Positions 21,525 to 28,850 of a stretch of DNA of 64,000 nt are shown piece after piece (positions within the stretch are counted from its first letter, which is position 1; every line of letters starts with the position of its first letter). The stretch lies in assembly GCF_004342175.1 (NCBI RefSeq), contig NZ_SMAO01000004.1, forward strand, positions 434,001 to 498,000. The letters are read 5' to 3'. A program made the position numbers and the translations under genes. Below the pieces are notes generated by a model. It made no database searches and was not told the DNA's origin. It saw only the letters and a list, made by a program, of their open reading frames with translations. This DNA is from Thiobaca trueperi (GTDB taxonomy: Bacteria > Pseudomonadota > Gammaproteobacteria > Chromatiales > Chromatiaceae).

Positions 21525-21553
21525 TAGCGGTCACGTTTCGCTTTAACCGCTAT
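21524..21553 (+). terminator. Possible terminator hairpin after the RND operon
   Basis: Arms ATAGCGGT (21524-21531) and ACCGCTAT (21546-21553) form a perfect 8-base stem with a 14-base loop, starting on the last base of the pump's stop codon. Only a weak T run follows, so an intrinsic terminator is possible but not certain. Confidence 0.45.
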
Positions 21554-21922
21554 TTCCCTGAGTCATCTTCCGACTTTACACTTCTGGCTCAGTGCGTGGC
21601 ATCTGATGGTGGCTGGGGATAGCGCGAGATGCGCTTTACCCAGCCTCGCTTGTGATCGAACAGGATGAAAGGCTTGATCCCGTAAACGAGGCTTTTGCTC
21701 GACAAGCGAAATGCCGCCTAAAAACAGGGATCAAACCTGAAGATTAGATGTAACGCATTGGGAGATAAAGGTAAAAACAGCATTTGCTGTGAGTGGAAAA
21801 TTTTTATGCCTCACATTTGAGGTTTAATCACACTGGATTCGGCGTCAATTTTGAGGTCGAATTGTCGTTAGCGAAAACCGCGGCCGGCTTGGGTCTGCGC
21901 AAGAAAGAGTAAGGAATTCTCA
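21554..21922. other. Intergenic region at the left border of the AT-rich accessory patch
   Basis: About 370 bases with no convincing gene. Composition shifts from GC-rich to clearly AT-richer across it. At 21612-21646 GGCTGGG and CCCAGCC face each other around a GCGCGAGATGCGC-like core; this resembles the GGATGGGTAGAGCG repeats that flank the Rpn gene further on. The last 20 bases carry an AAGGA ribosome site for the toxin-like gene. Confidence 0.5.
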
Positions 21923-22156
21923 ATGGCGCCAGTGCCAATACCTAAACCATCATTCCTGGATGCTTGCGAATACATCGGTGTCTTCTCAGGAGAAAGAAGG
22001 TGGCGATCCCATGATGGGAAGCGCATCTATACGTGGGACCATCTACACGGAGAGATAGAGGTGTTTAATAAGCGTGGCAAGCACCTCGGGGTAATTGAGC
22101 CGGCTCATGGAGCGATGATAAAAGATGCAGTTAAAGGGAGGACAATCGATGTCTAA
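21923..22156 (+). CDS. Stand-alone colicin-E3-like ribonuclease domain (putative toxin)
   Basis: A 77-residue protein that corresponds almost entirely to the cytotoxic domain of colicin E3/E4/E6, the 16S rRNA nuclease. The segment around residues 36-48 (IYTWDHLHGEIEVF) aligns with the E3 active-site segment: D39, H42 and E46 keep the D-x2-H-x3-E spacing, and R73 in KGRTI lies where E3 has its catalytic Arg. There is no translocation or receptor domain and no signal peptide, so it would act in the producing cell, as a toxin-antitoxin toxin does. AAGGA lies 7 bases before the ATG. Its stop overlaps the next gene by 8 bases. Rare AGA/AGG/ATA codons suggest transfer. Activity is inferred. Confidence 0.8.
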   Translation: MAPVPIPKPSFLDACEYIGVFSGERRWRSHDGKRIYTWDHLHGEIEVFNKRGKHLGVIEPAHGAMIKDAVKGRTIDV

Positions 22157-22463
22157 TTTTATTGAGCAGTGCCTTGCGGGGCTTGCGCTACCAGACGATA
22201 TTGATGACTTTGTAGATTCTTGGCATGATGGCGATAGCAAAGTTTCCTTGCATCGCTACCTCGGAATGTCGAAGTCAGAATACTCATTGTGGGTCGCAGA
22301 TCCCGGCGTGCTTCCCTACATCATTAACGCCCACTATTTCGGACGAGACGTATCCGAGATACTAGGTGAGGTCGAAGCGCTTCCCTTGGCAGCGAGATCG
22401 GATGGCCCCGAAAAAGCATTAAAACTAATGCGATGGCTCAAGAGAGAGGGGATGTGGGAATAG
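22149..22463 (+). CDS. Small acidic protein, candidate antitoxin/partner of the E3-like toxin
   Basis: 104 residues from the ATG at 22149, picked because a strong GGGAGGA ribosome site lies inside the toxin's 3' end with a 6-base spacer. The middle reads VSLHRYLGMSKSEYSLWVADPGVLPYI. That LH-YLGM-EY-WV pattern is seen in many small bacterial proteins that sit beside toxins or ImmA/IrrE peptidases, but I cannot name a Pfam family. It is acidic at the N-terminus (DDIDDFVDSWHDGD), like nucleic-acid-mimicking immunity proteins. It overlaps the toxin by 8 bases and the protease by about 31. Immunity/antitoxin function is inference from position; it does not obviously resemble the colicin E3 immunity protein. 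Confidence 0.7.
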   Translation: MSNFIEQCLAGLALPDDIDDFVDSWHDGDSKVSLHRYLGMSKSEYSLWVADPGVLPYIINAHYFGRDVSEILGEVEALPLAARSDGPEKALKLMRWLKREGMWE

Positions 22464-23428
22464 CTGTGGACGTCGCCGCAAATTTTGCTCGCCGCTTGGT
22501 AGCGAAATACAAGCTAAGTCCCCCAATAGATGTTGAGTCATTAGTTAGGAGATACGCTGAGCTGATTTTTGCGCACATACCTTTTGATGGCGCAGATGGA
22601 ATCTCGTTGAATCTGAAAGTCATTGGAAAGACAACAAGAGTTATAGTTAATCAAAACATGCCGCCGATTCGGCAGCGGTTCACCATGGCGCATGAGTTGG
22701 GCCACGTTATTATCCCGTGGCACGTTGGCACAATCATCGATCATGTGAACCCGGAAGAAGCTCAAGAATCAAGCCACTACTGGAAAGTGGAGGCGGAAGC
22801 AAATGTGTTCGCGGCGGAGCTGCTTATGCCGACAGATTATGTTGAAGACGTGCTATCCAATGTTCGGGATTTGGCTGAAGCTAATCGCTTGCTGGCTAGC
22901 GAGTGTCAAGTCTCCCCTGTTGCGTCGGCCAAGAGATTGACAAGCTTTGCTCCAGAGAATGTTGTGTACGCCTATGAACGGAACGGTGTCACCGAGTTTT
23001 CGGGAAGAACCGAAGGAACGATTGCGAATGCGCTGAGTTGGGGTAATGACTTTCCGTCTGCCCCATTCGATTATGCTGAGTCACATTTTACGGCAATCCT
23101 AAACGGTGGGCATATCCATTGGTGGGTGCTGCCCGGGGAGATGCATTTCGACGTAGACGACGGGCGGACGTGGCGCGAAATTCTTAGTTCCATCGCTGAA
23201 GACATTGGCGTTCCATCGTCAAATGTTGAAAAGTTCAAGGCGTCTGTCAACGGAGTTGTAGCGTATGCAAATGGAGCATGTAAGCGAAACGGAAGACATA
23301 CCGTTGATGCGGTAGTTTCTGCGGGTATTCAGCGTTTCAAAGACAGAGATGGCTATGAACAATTCGTTGATAACAAGGATTTTCATTCGTTTTTGGTGAA
23401 GAAGGCGCAGGAGCTTGTTGGGAAGTGA
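22433..23428 (+). CDS. ImmA/IrrE-family metallo-endopeptidase
   Basis: 331 residues. Zinc-peptidase motif HELGH occurs in FTMAHELGHVI (about residue 86), followed by the EAEANVFAAELLMP segment that supplies the third zinc ligand; this is the COG2856 ImmA/IrrE signature. ImmA-type peptidases cleave repressors or antitoxins. The C-terminal half (about residues 190-331) is unassigned. The ATG at 22433 overlaps the preceding gene; a GTG at 22454 after AGAGAGGGG is an equally plausible start. Codon use matches the two preceding genes and differs from the chromosome. The stop lies only two bases before an attC site. The likely job is proteolytic control of the partner protein or a repressor. Confidence 0.88.
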   Translation: MAQERGDVGIAVDVAANFARRLVAKYKLSPPIDVESLVRRYAELIFAHIPFDGADGISLNLKVIGKTTRVIVNQNMPPIRQRFTMAHELGHVIIPWHVGTIIDHVNPEEAQESSHYWKVEAEANVFAAELLMPTDYVEDVLSNVRDLAEANRLLASECQVSPVASAKRLTSFAPENVVYAYERNGVTEFSGRTEGTIANALSWGNDFPSAPFDYAESHFTAILNGGHIHWWVLPGEMHFDVDDGRTWREILSSIAEDIGVPSSNVEKFKASVNGVVAYANGACKRNGRHTVDAVVSAGIQRFKDRDGYEQFVDNKDFHSFLVKKAQELVGK

Positions 23429-23429
23429 T

Positions 23430-23510
23430 CGCTAACAAAGCCGTGAACTCGGACGCATTTTTCGTTCGCTGCGCTCACTACAAATGCGCCGGTTACGGCT
23501 GGCGTTAGAT
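23430..23510 (+). mobile_element. Integron attC recombination site
   Basis: CTAAC (23432-23436) pairs with GTTAG (23504-23508), and the R' core GTTAGAT fits the G^TTRRRY consensus. Inside, AGCCGT pairs with ACGGCT, AAC with GTT, CGG with CCG, and CGCATTT with AAATGCG. On the left strand single unpaired G, T and A bases lie between these blocks. Unpaired extrahelical bases of this kind are the hallmark that integrases use to choose the bottom strand. A 20-base loop closes the hairpin. It begins two bases after the ImmA stop, as expected for the end of a gene cassette. No intI or second attC was found in the window. Confidence 0.85.
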
Positions 23511-23550
23511 GCCGCAGGAACCTTGGTGGAGCGCAACCTGGAGTGTCATC

Positions 23551-24261
23551 GTGAAGTTGTTCAAGTTACTTAATGAGAAATTCTACAAGGAAGGCGCCTC
23601 ATTTAACACATCAGATGTGAATTACTCACGCTCAATTGGAGATCCATTTGAGCGTGAAGAGTTCTATGACTATTTGTTTGATGCAACAGATAGAAATGAT
23701 GTTGGCATTGATTTGTATGCGGTTATGGCCAACTTCATTAATTTGCCTGGTGGTGGAGCGGTGTGCCTTGACCTTCTTTCGAGTGGATCAGACATAGCGC
23801 TGGCATCTGTAATGCCGGGAGATTCCCACTACGCAAATCGAATTATGAAAAGAGAAGAATTCCTTGAGGCCTGTCGTCTTATTGAGAGGCTTGACATCAA
23901 GTTCGAGACGGGATCGGACGCAACAAGGCTTTGGGAGTATCTCTTTGAGAAGGTCAGGAGAGAAAAGTTTGATAACCTTCCATCAAGGCTTATGTCCTAC
24001 TTTGCATTCAAAAGCGAATCTGACATCGCACATTATCGAAAAGAGCACGGAATGCGTGGTGTCTCTTGCGTCATTGATGCATCTAATTGCACTCAAGCAG
24101 TTGAGCTTGACATGGCGCTGTTTGACGCTGTCGGAAACAACTTCACATACTCAATGGCTAAGACAGTCGCAGAAAGGTATTGGTCAGGCGGTAGTTCTGA
24201 TGATCCGGTAATTGAAGTCCTCCTTCAGGGGGAGATAATCCTTGCGGAACGAATCCAATAG
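23551..24261 (+). CDS. Cassette-like protein of unknown function (possibly DUF2441-related)
   Basis: 236 residues from a GTG at 23551, chosen for the GGAG ribosome site 7 bases upstream; an ATG at 23509 directly on the attC core would add 14 residues but has no ribosome site. No signal or TM segment. The C-terminal half (LPSRLMSYFAFKSESDIAHY ... AERYWSGG ... VIEVLLQGEIILAERI) resembles in layout the DUF2441 family, an uncharacterised group of small bacterial proteins; this is weak. It directly follows attC, so it is best read as the body of the next gene cassette. AT-rich codon use matches the preceding three genes. No function can be assigned. Confidence 0.7.
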   Translation: MKLFKLLNEKFYKEGASFNTSDVNYSRSIGDPFEREEFYDYLFDATDRNDVGIDLYAVMANFINLPGGGAVCLDLLSSGSDIALASVMPGDSHYANRIMKREEFLEACRLIERLDIKFETGSDATRLWEYLFEKVRREKFDNLPSRLMSYFAFKSESDIAHYRKEHGMRGVSCVIDASNCTQAVELDMALFDAVGNNFTYSMAKTVAERYWSGGSSDDPVIEVLLQGEIILAERIQ

Positions 24262-24273
24262 CCGGGTAGCGAG

Positions 24274-24407
24274 GTAGGATGGGTAGAGTGACCATGGCAC
24301 GCCGTTAATTTATTGCCACAGATGCCGATTGGTCGCGAAACCCATCAATCACTGACGTGGATGGAGGATGGAAATGACGGGTTTCGCTGCGCTCTACCCA
24401 ATCCTAC
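24274..24407. repeat. GGATGGGTAGAG inverted repeat, left flank of the Rpn gene
   Basis: Arms at 24274-24288 (GTAGGATGGGTAGAG) and 24392-24407 (complement with one bulged base) enclose a spacer containing GGCACGCCGTTAAT. The same arms and the same spacer core recur at 25391-25456, on the other side of the Rpn-family gene, and the left arm alone recurs at 33312-33329 beside an Rpn remnant. Confidence 0.75.
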
Positions 24408-24422
24408 AACTACACTCGCCCC

Positions 24423-25388
24423 ATGACAGCCGAACACCCAAGCGCCGAGACCTCGCTCAAAAACGATTATGACAGCCCCTGGAAAGAAGCCCTGGAACGC
24501 TTCTTCCCGGAGTTCCTCGCGCTGCTGTTCCCGGCCATTCATGCCCAGATCGACTGGCGCATGGCGCCGGTGTTTCTCGACAAGGAGCTGCAACAGATCG
24601 GCGCCGACAGCCCGCGCGGTCGCCGCTACGCCGACAAACTCGTGCGCGTGCGCGCCTGCGACGGTCATGAGATCGCGGTGCTCATCCATGTCGAAGTCCA
24701 GGGCGACCCTGAGAGCGGCTTTGGCGAGCGGATGTTTGTCTACCACTCCCGGCTACGGGATCGGTATGGCCTGGATGTCGTCAGCCTCGCCGTCCTGACC
24801 GACACCATCGCCAGCTTTCGCCCCAGCCAGTTTCGTCATCTCCGCTGGGGTTGCGGGATCGCCTTCCGGTTTCCGATGGTCAAACTGCTCGATTACGTCG
24901 AGCCGGAACGCTGGACGGAGCTGGAAGCGAGCGACAACGTCTTCGCCCTGGTGGTCATGGCGCAGATCCGCGCCAAGATCACCACCGAGGCCGAGACGCT
25001 CAAGGGCTGGAAATTCCGCCTTATCCGCCTGATGTACGAGCGCGGCTACGAGCGGACGCTGATCCTGGAGCTGTTCCGCCTCATCGACTGGATGATCCGC
25101 CTGCCCGCCGGGCTGGAGGCGGATTTTCGCCAAGAACTCTATGCCTACGAGGAGCAACACCGTATGCCTTATGTGACGACTGTTGAACAAGCGGGGATTG
25201 AGAAAGGGTTGCAGCAGGGATTACAGCAGGGTGAAGCCAAAACACTGTTGCGCCTGATTGATCGAAAGTTCGGTCCCGAAGCGGCGCAAAGGCACCGCGA
25301 GCGCATTGAAAGGGCGGAGCTTGAGCAACTGGACACCTGGCTGGATCGGATTCTTACCGCTGATACCCCCGAGACCATTTTTCACTGA
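24423..25388 (+). CDS. Rpn/PD-(D/E)XK nuclease family protein with DUF4351 C-terminus
   Basis: 321 residues. The N-terminal part (YDSPWKEALERFFPEFLALLF, then the LVRV...EIAVLIHVEVQGD strand pair) is the Rpn/YhgA-like PD-(D/E)XK fold; D in the first strand region and E-x-Q in IHVEVQGD are the expected metal-site residues. The C-terminus (LLRLIDRKFGPEAAQRHRERIERAELEQLDTWLDRIL) is DUF4351. Rpn proteins are transposase-like DNA nucleases that raise RecA-independent recombination; many genomes carry scattered copies. It is bracketed by inverted repeats of one family, and a deleted copy exists at 33.3 kb, so it behaves like a mobile gene. High GC unlike the preceding cassette genes. Confidence 0.9.
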   Translation: MTAEHPSAETSLKNDYDSPWKEALERFFPEFLALLFPAIHAQIDWRMAPVFLDKELQQIGADSPRGRRYADKLVRVRACDGHEIAVLIHVEVQGDPESGFGERMFVYHSRLRDRYGLDVVSLAVLTDTIASFRPSQFRHLRWGCGIAFRFPMVKLLDYVEPERWTELEASDNVFALVVMAQIRAKITTEAETLKGWKFRLIRLMYERGYERTLILELFRLIDWMIRLPAGLEADFRQELYAYEEQHRMPYVTTVEQAGIEKGLQQGLQQGEAKTLLRLIDRKFGPEAAQRHRERIERAELEQLDTWLDRILTADTPETIFH

Positions 25389-25390
25389 GC

Positions 25391-25456
25391 GAGGATGGGT
25401 AGAGCGACTAAGGCACGCCGTTAATGATGGGTTTCGCTGCGCTCTACCCCTCCTGC
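25391..25456. repeat. GGATGGGTAGAG inverted repeat, right flank of the Rpn gene
   Basis: Arms GAGGATGGGTAGAGC (25391-25405) and GCTCTACCCCTCCTGC (25441-25456), with the spacer core GGCACGCCGTTAATGATGGG. It starts two bases after the Rpn stop codon and repeats the left-flank element in shorter form. Confidence 0.75.
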
Positions 25457-25479
25457 AACGGGCATCCCCCGGCAGCGTC

Positions 25480-25974
25480 TCAGTCGTCGCGTCCGTCCAG
25501 CGCTTTGATCGTGCTGACCGGCAGATAGAGCTTCAGGCCATCTTCTGTCAAGGGTATGAACCCGAAGCGACGGTAAAAGGCCACGGCTTCCGGCTTGCTG
25601 TCCACGATTACGCATCGTATGCCGATCACGTCGGCGGCGCGGAGGGCTTGCTTGAGGGCGTGGATCAAGAGGTGCGAGCCAATGCGCAAACCGGATGCGC
25701 GTGCCTGGCGGTCGCTCGCCATCCGTCCGATCAGGACAGCGGGAACCGGGTATTTGGGTAAAGATTCGGGAAGTTCGTCGCAGCCAAGCGACGCGGCAGA
25801 GAGGGTGTAATACCCCAGAACCTTGCCCTCGTCGTCCTCCGCCACATAGACCCGCGCCAGACGATTGCGCAGCGTCTGGCTCGCGTAGCGTTTCAGATAA
25901 TCGTCCAGCCCGTCATGACCGCACGCAAAACCCGTGCGGCGGTGGCGACGGGGATCGAAGACGACGATTTTCAT
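25480..25974 (-). CDS. GNAT acetyltransferase toxin (TacT-like)
   Basis: 164 residues of the GNAT fold. The acetyl-CoA-binding motif A is RMASDRQARASGLRIGSHLL, and the C-terminal tyrosine lies in PEAVAFYRRFGF. TacT/AtaT-type toxins acetylate the amino group of aminoacyl-tRNAs and stop translation. The gene is downstream of, and overlaps by ATGA, a DUF1778 protein, which is the standard TacAT order. Length and motifs are normal. The exact tRNA target cannot be read from sequence. Confidence 0.93.
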   Translation of the reverse strand: MKIVVFDPRRHRRTGFACGHDGLDDYLKRYASQTLRNRLARVYVAEDDEGKVLGYYTLSAASLGCDELPESLPKYPVPAVLIGRMASDRQARASGLRIGSHLLIHALKQALRAADVIGIRCVIVDSKPEAVAFYRRFGFIPLTEDGLKLYLPVSTIKALDGRDD

Positions 25975-26243
25975 TCCAGTCCGGCATCCTGGTAGTCGCG
26001 CCAGGCGGCTTGCAGGGCGTCATTCGGCGCGGGGGGATGGTCCAGCGTGGCGGTAAACCGCTGCCATTCCTCGGCATTCAGCATGAAGTGCTGGTGGCTG
26101 CGCAGGATGTCCCGCGCCTTGTCCAGGGCCGCATTCAGAACGAGACCGGTGAGTGTATTGCCGCTGATGTCCGCCGCCTGCATCAGCAGTTGCTTGGCGT
26201 TGGCGGGCAAGCGGATGTCGAATCGCTCAATGGCTTCGGGCAT
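25971..26243 (-). CDS. DUF1778 ribbon-helix-helix antitoxin (TacA-like)
   Basis: 90 residues. The N-terminus (ERFDIRLPANAKQLLMQAAD) is a ribbon-helix-helix DNA-binding domain, and the C-terminal tail (HFMLNAEEWQRFTATLDHPP) is the segment that wraps the GNAT toxin in TacAT complexes. It should neutralise the acetyltransferase and repress its own operon through the palindrome just upstream. A GGAG ribosome site lies 7 bases before the ATG. Confidence 0.93.
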   Translation of the reverse strand: MPEAIERFDIRLPANAKQLLMQAADISGNTLTGLVLNAALDKARDILRSHQHFMLNAEEWQRFTATLDHPPAPNDALQAAWRDYQDAGLE

Positions 26244-26255
26244 GCCCTTTCTCCA

Positions 26256-26272
26256 TACGGTTTATTTCCGTA
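26256..26272 (-). promoter_or_regulatory. Likely TacA autoregulation operator
   Basis: The palindrome TACGG-N7-CCGTA (26256-26272) lies 13 bases upstream of the antitoxin ATG, with an AT-rich centre. Position and symmetry fit a ribbon-helix-helix operator that overlaps or adjoins the promoter of the pair. Inference from position; no binding data. Confidence 0.45.
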
Positions 26273-26409
26273 CAGAGTAGCAGGCTTAAAGCGCTCATTC
26301 CAACCCAATTCCGCTTTGCGCCTTTGTGGTTCAAACCACCGCTTTTCAGGCTCAATCGGCTGATGCTGCAACCAGCCGCTCGCCAACACTACCTTCGCCA
26401 TCCCACAGG

Positions 26410-27645
26410 CTACGGGCGTCCAAACAGCTCCCGCACGGTTTCCGGGATGGCGCCTTTGGGGATCAGCCGGCCTTGCTCATCCAGGGCATAGAGACCGAAC
26501 CACTCCTCCGGGTCCTCTGCGTTTCGGCGCTGCGAGTCGTCCGGGGTTTCCCCGCTCTTCCACCACTCGTCATGCAGCTCGAAGAAGGCAAGCCCGACGA
26601 TCTGTCTGTGACCCCTGGCGGTGTGCGCGTCCTCCCAGACCGAGCGCAATGTTTTGGGCACGTCCTCGACCCGATGACCGCCGAATCCCGGCACCCAGGG
26701 CTTGGGTTCATAGGGTGACGTGGAGAGACCCACCTGGGTGATGAAGATGGGTTTGCCGGTCATGGCCGTGAGCCCTTCCAGATAACCCTGATAGGTCGTG
26801 CCCGTGACCGAGCCGGGCGGCGAGGTCAGCACCCCGCGCGCATAGGTGTAGATGTTGAGACAGACCAGATCGCCCAGATCCGGGAGGATGGCGCTGGCGG
26901 GGGGAACCTCCAGATCCGGGCGATCCGCCAGCGGGCCGACATGGGTGAAGCTGGTGTGGCAGTAGAGATGACGCCGTCCGTAGCGGGTCAGTTCGTAATC
27001 CATCGCTGCGTCGATGAGACGCGCCATCGCGATCTCGGTGGGCGTGCGGTCGGAGACGCTCAGGTGTTTGCCCTGAAAATCGCGGGCCTCGGGGTGTCGG
27101 CGGTCGGTCGCGAGAATGGACTCGGGGCTAAGCTCGTCGCCGATCGAGAACAGCACCAGCCGGTCGGGTCGCCCTACGGCATAGGTGTGGTCGATGGCGG
27201 CGCGCACCATCGCCAGCGTGGCCGTCTGGAAATCGTCGGCCAGGAAATCCTCGGCGCGCGGCTGCACCCAGATGTCCTGTCCGTAGACCAGGGGCGTGGC
27301 GTCGAGCGCCCGGTAGAAGGCCGCCGGCATCGGCCAGTGGAAGACGTGCAGATAGTTGGCGTTGAGCCATTGGGCCAGGGCCAGATGCCCGGCGTAGCGC
27401 TCGCTTTCGGGCGGATCCATCAGGGGCAGGGGCGACTCGCCGCGCAGATAGGGCGAGTAACCGATACCACGGAAATGCATCGGCAGATCGCCCCGGATGC
27501 GGTCGAGGATCAGCGGGCCGCGCACGACGAAGCGGGTCGGCTCGGGCGTCTCCGGGAGGATCCGTGAGGTCTTCTCGGCCAGTGCGGGGGTGACGAGCAG
27601 GGCCAGCAGCGCGATCGTGGCGAGACGCCAGGGTTGTGCGGACAT
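26410..27645 (-). CDS. Secreted TIM-barrel glycoside hydrolase-like protein
   Basis: 411 residues from the ATG at 27645, preferred because AGGAAG lies 8 bases upstream; an ATG 33 bases earlier has none. A signal peptide (hydrophobic residues 9-23, cleavage likely after ALA) starts the protein. The body resembles GH2/GH5-type (clan A) barrels: FRGIGYSPY near the N-terminus, LFSIGDELSPES with E171 in the acid/base position, and PIFITQVGLS at about 300-309, where clan A enzymes normally have the nucleophile Glu but this protein has Q304. It may therefore be a non-hydrolytic or altered enzyme. It is third in the operon with the GT2 fusion and the GH26-like protein, so it probably acts on the same exported polysaccharide. 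Confidence 0.78.
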   Translation of the reverse strand: MSAQPWRLATIALLALLVTPALAEKTSRILPETPEPTRFVVRGPLILDRIRGDLPMHFRGIGYSPYLRGESPLPLMDPPESERYAGHLALAQWLNANYLHVFHWPMPAAFYRALDATPLVYGQDIWVQPRAEDFLADDFQTATLAMVRAAIDHTYAVGRPDRLVLFSIGDELSPESILATDRRHPEARDFQGKHLSVSDRTPTEIAMARLIDAAMDYELTRYGRRHLYCHTSFTHVGPLADRPDLEVPPASAILPDLGDLVCLNIYTYARGVLTSPPGSVTGTTYQGYLEGLTAMTGKPIFITQVGLSTSPYEPKPWVPGFGGHRVEDVPKTLRSVWEDAHTARGHRQIVGLAFFELHDEWWKSGETPDDSQRRNAEDPEEWFGLYALDEQGRLIPKGAIPETVRELFGRP

Positions 27646-27674
27646 GGAGTGCTTCCTGGATGCAGCGGGGACGG

Positions 27675-28850
27675 TCATGGGAGAAGGGATGCCGTGGATG
27701 GATTGTTCGGCATCGGCGGATGAGGCCCGTATTCCGGCTCGGCCAGCCAGAAGGGACGCGAAACGCCGTCGCGATAGGCATTGAGTGCCGGCAGGGATGA
27801 GCCCGCGCGCAGATTGCTGTAGGACAGATCGCTGTTCTGCCAGCGTTCGTGCCAGAACACCGCCCCCTTGAGCCTCGGCATCTGCTGCTCCATCGCGGCA
27901 AAGGCGTCCCGGATCCAGGCTCCCTTGTCGCCTGACTTGGGAAACTCGCCGATCCCCCACTCGGCCACCAGGACGGGTTTGCCCGCATCGACGGCGGCCA
28001 GTTCTCGATAGGGATCGATGAGCGACTGCTCGACATCAATCCAGTCCTGCTGCGGAAACTGCTTGCCATAGGCGCTCATCGCCAGCCAGTCCACATACTC
28101 GGGGCCGGGATAGTAGGCCGCCATGCGATTCCAGGGCACGTCTGGGATGGAGGCGTTGTTGGTGTGGAAGACCCAGGACACATTGGATGCCCCGGCCGCC
28201 CGCACCCGATCGACCACATGCCGATAGGCGCGTTTGAAGGTCTCTGGCCCCTTGTAACGGGTCGGCTCGGTCGCGGACAGGGGCTCGCCGCCGCCGTAGA
28301 AGGTTCCCGACCAGGGGAACCAGTTACCGTTCATCTCCAGTCCCCAGGCCACCAGGATCGGCTGGCCGAAGGCGCGCGCCTCCTGCGCCCAGGCATCGAT
28401 ATAGGCATCCCAGTCCCCCGCCGCGATCCCCCTCAGGTCGAATTTGCCCCAAACCCCCTTCTCCCGTTTGTCCCATGGGTTCCAGAAGACGAGCGGGACC
28501 GCGCCCGCATTGGCGATGACCCGTACCTGCGCCATTGGAAAGTGTCCGCGACCCCAGAAGTTGGAGAAGGCGACGATTGCCTGACGACGCCCGACCAGGG
28601 TGGAGAAGGCGTCGATCTTGTCCAGCGTGACGCTGTCCTCCTCTTCGCCGAATTCGATGTAGGCGCCCGTGTAGGCGCCGCCCCGTGGCGCCAGGAGCCG
28701 CATCCCGGCGCTTGGTTCAGTCCTGTGCCCGCTGGCGGATGTGAACGCTTGCCCGTTGCTTGTCTGGTGGGTTTTCGAGAGTCCGAGCGTGGCGCCGCCC
28801 ACCAGACAGAGCGCCAGCAGGGCGCCGAGGATCCAGTAACGCTGTTTCAT
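27675..28850 (-). CDS. Secreted GH26-like glycoside hydrolase
   Basis: 391 residues with an N-terminal signal or anchor (residues 5-24). The segment WGLEMNGNWFPW places the acid/base at E172, and VAEWGIGEF the nucleophile at E297, the pattern of GH26 (mannanase/lichenase-type) enzymes. A third segment, AVFWHERW, fits the last barrel strand. The ATG overlaps the stop of the GT2 fusion gene by ATGA, so production is tied to the synthase. In polysaccharide operons such an enzyme trims or releases the nascent chain in the periplasm. The linkage it cuts is unknown, since GH26 covers several substrates. Confidence 0.85.
   Translation of the reverse strand: MKQRYWILGALLALCLVGGATLGLSKTHQTSNGQAFTSASGHRTEPSAGMRLLAPRGGAYTGAYIEFGEEEDSVTLDKIDAFSTLVGRRQAIVAFSNFWGRGHFPMAQVRVIANAGAVPLVFWNPWDKREKGVWGKFDLRGIAAGDWDAYIDAWAQEARAFGQPILVAWGLEMNGNWFPWSGTFYGGGEPLSATEPTRYKGPETFKRAYRHVVDRVRAAGASNVSWVFHTNNASIPDVPWNRMAAYYPGPEYVDWLAMSAYGKQFPQQDWIDVEQSLIDPYRELAAVDAGKPVLVAEWGIGEFPKSGDKGAWIRDAFAAMEQQMPRLKGAVFWHERWQNSDLSYSNLRAGSSLPALNAYRDGVSRPFWLAEPEYGPHPPMPNNPSTASLLP

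Noticed and set aside
21867..21873. GTTAGCG as a second attC core upstream of the toxin-like gene
   Set aside because: It departs from GTTRRRY at two positions, and no complementary left box or stem with extrahelical bases could be paired within 150 bases.
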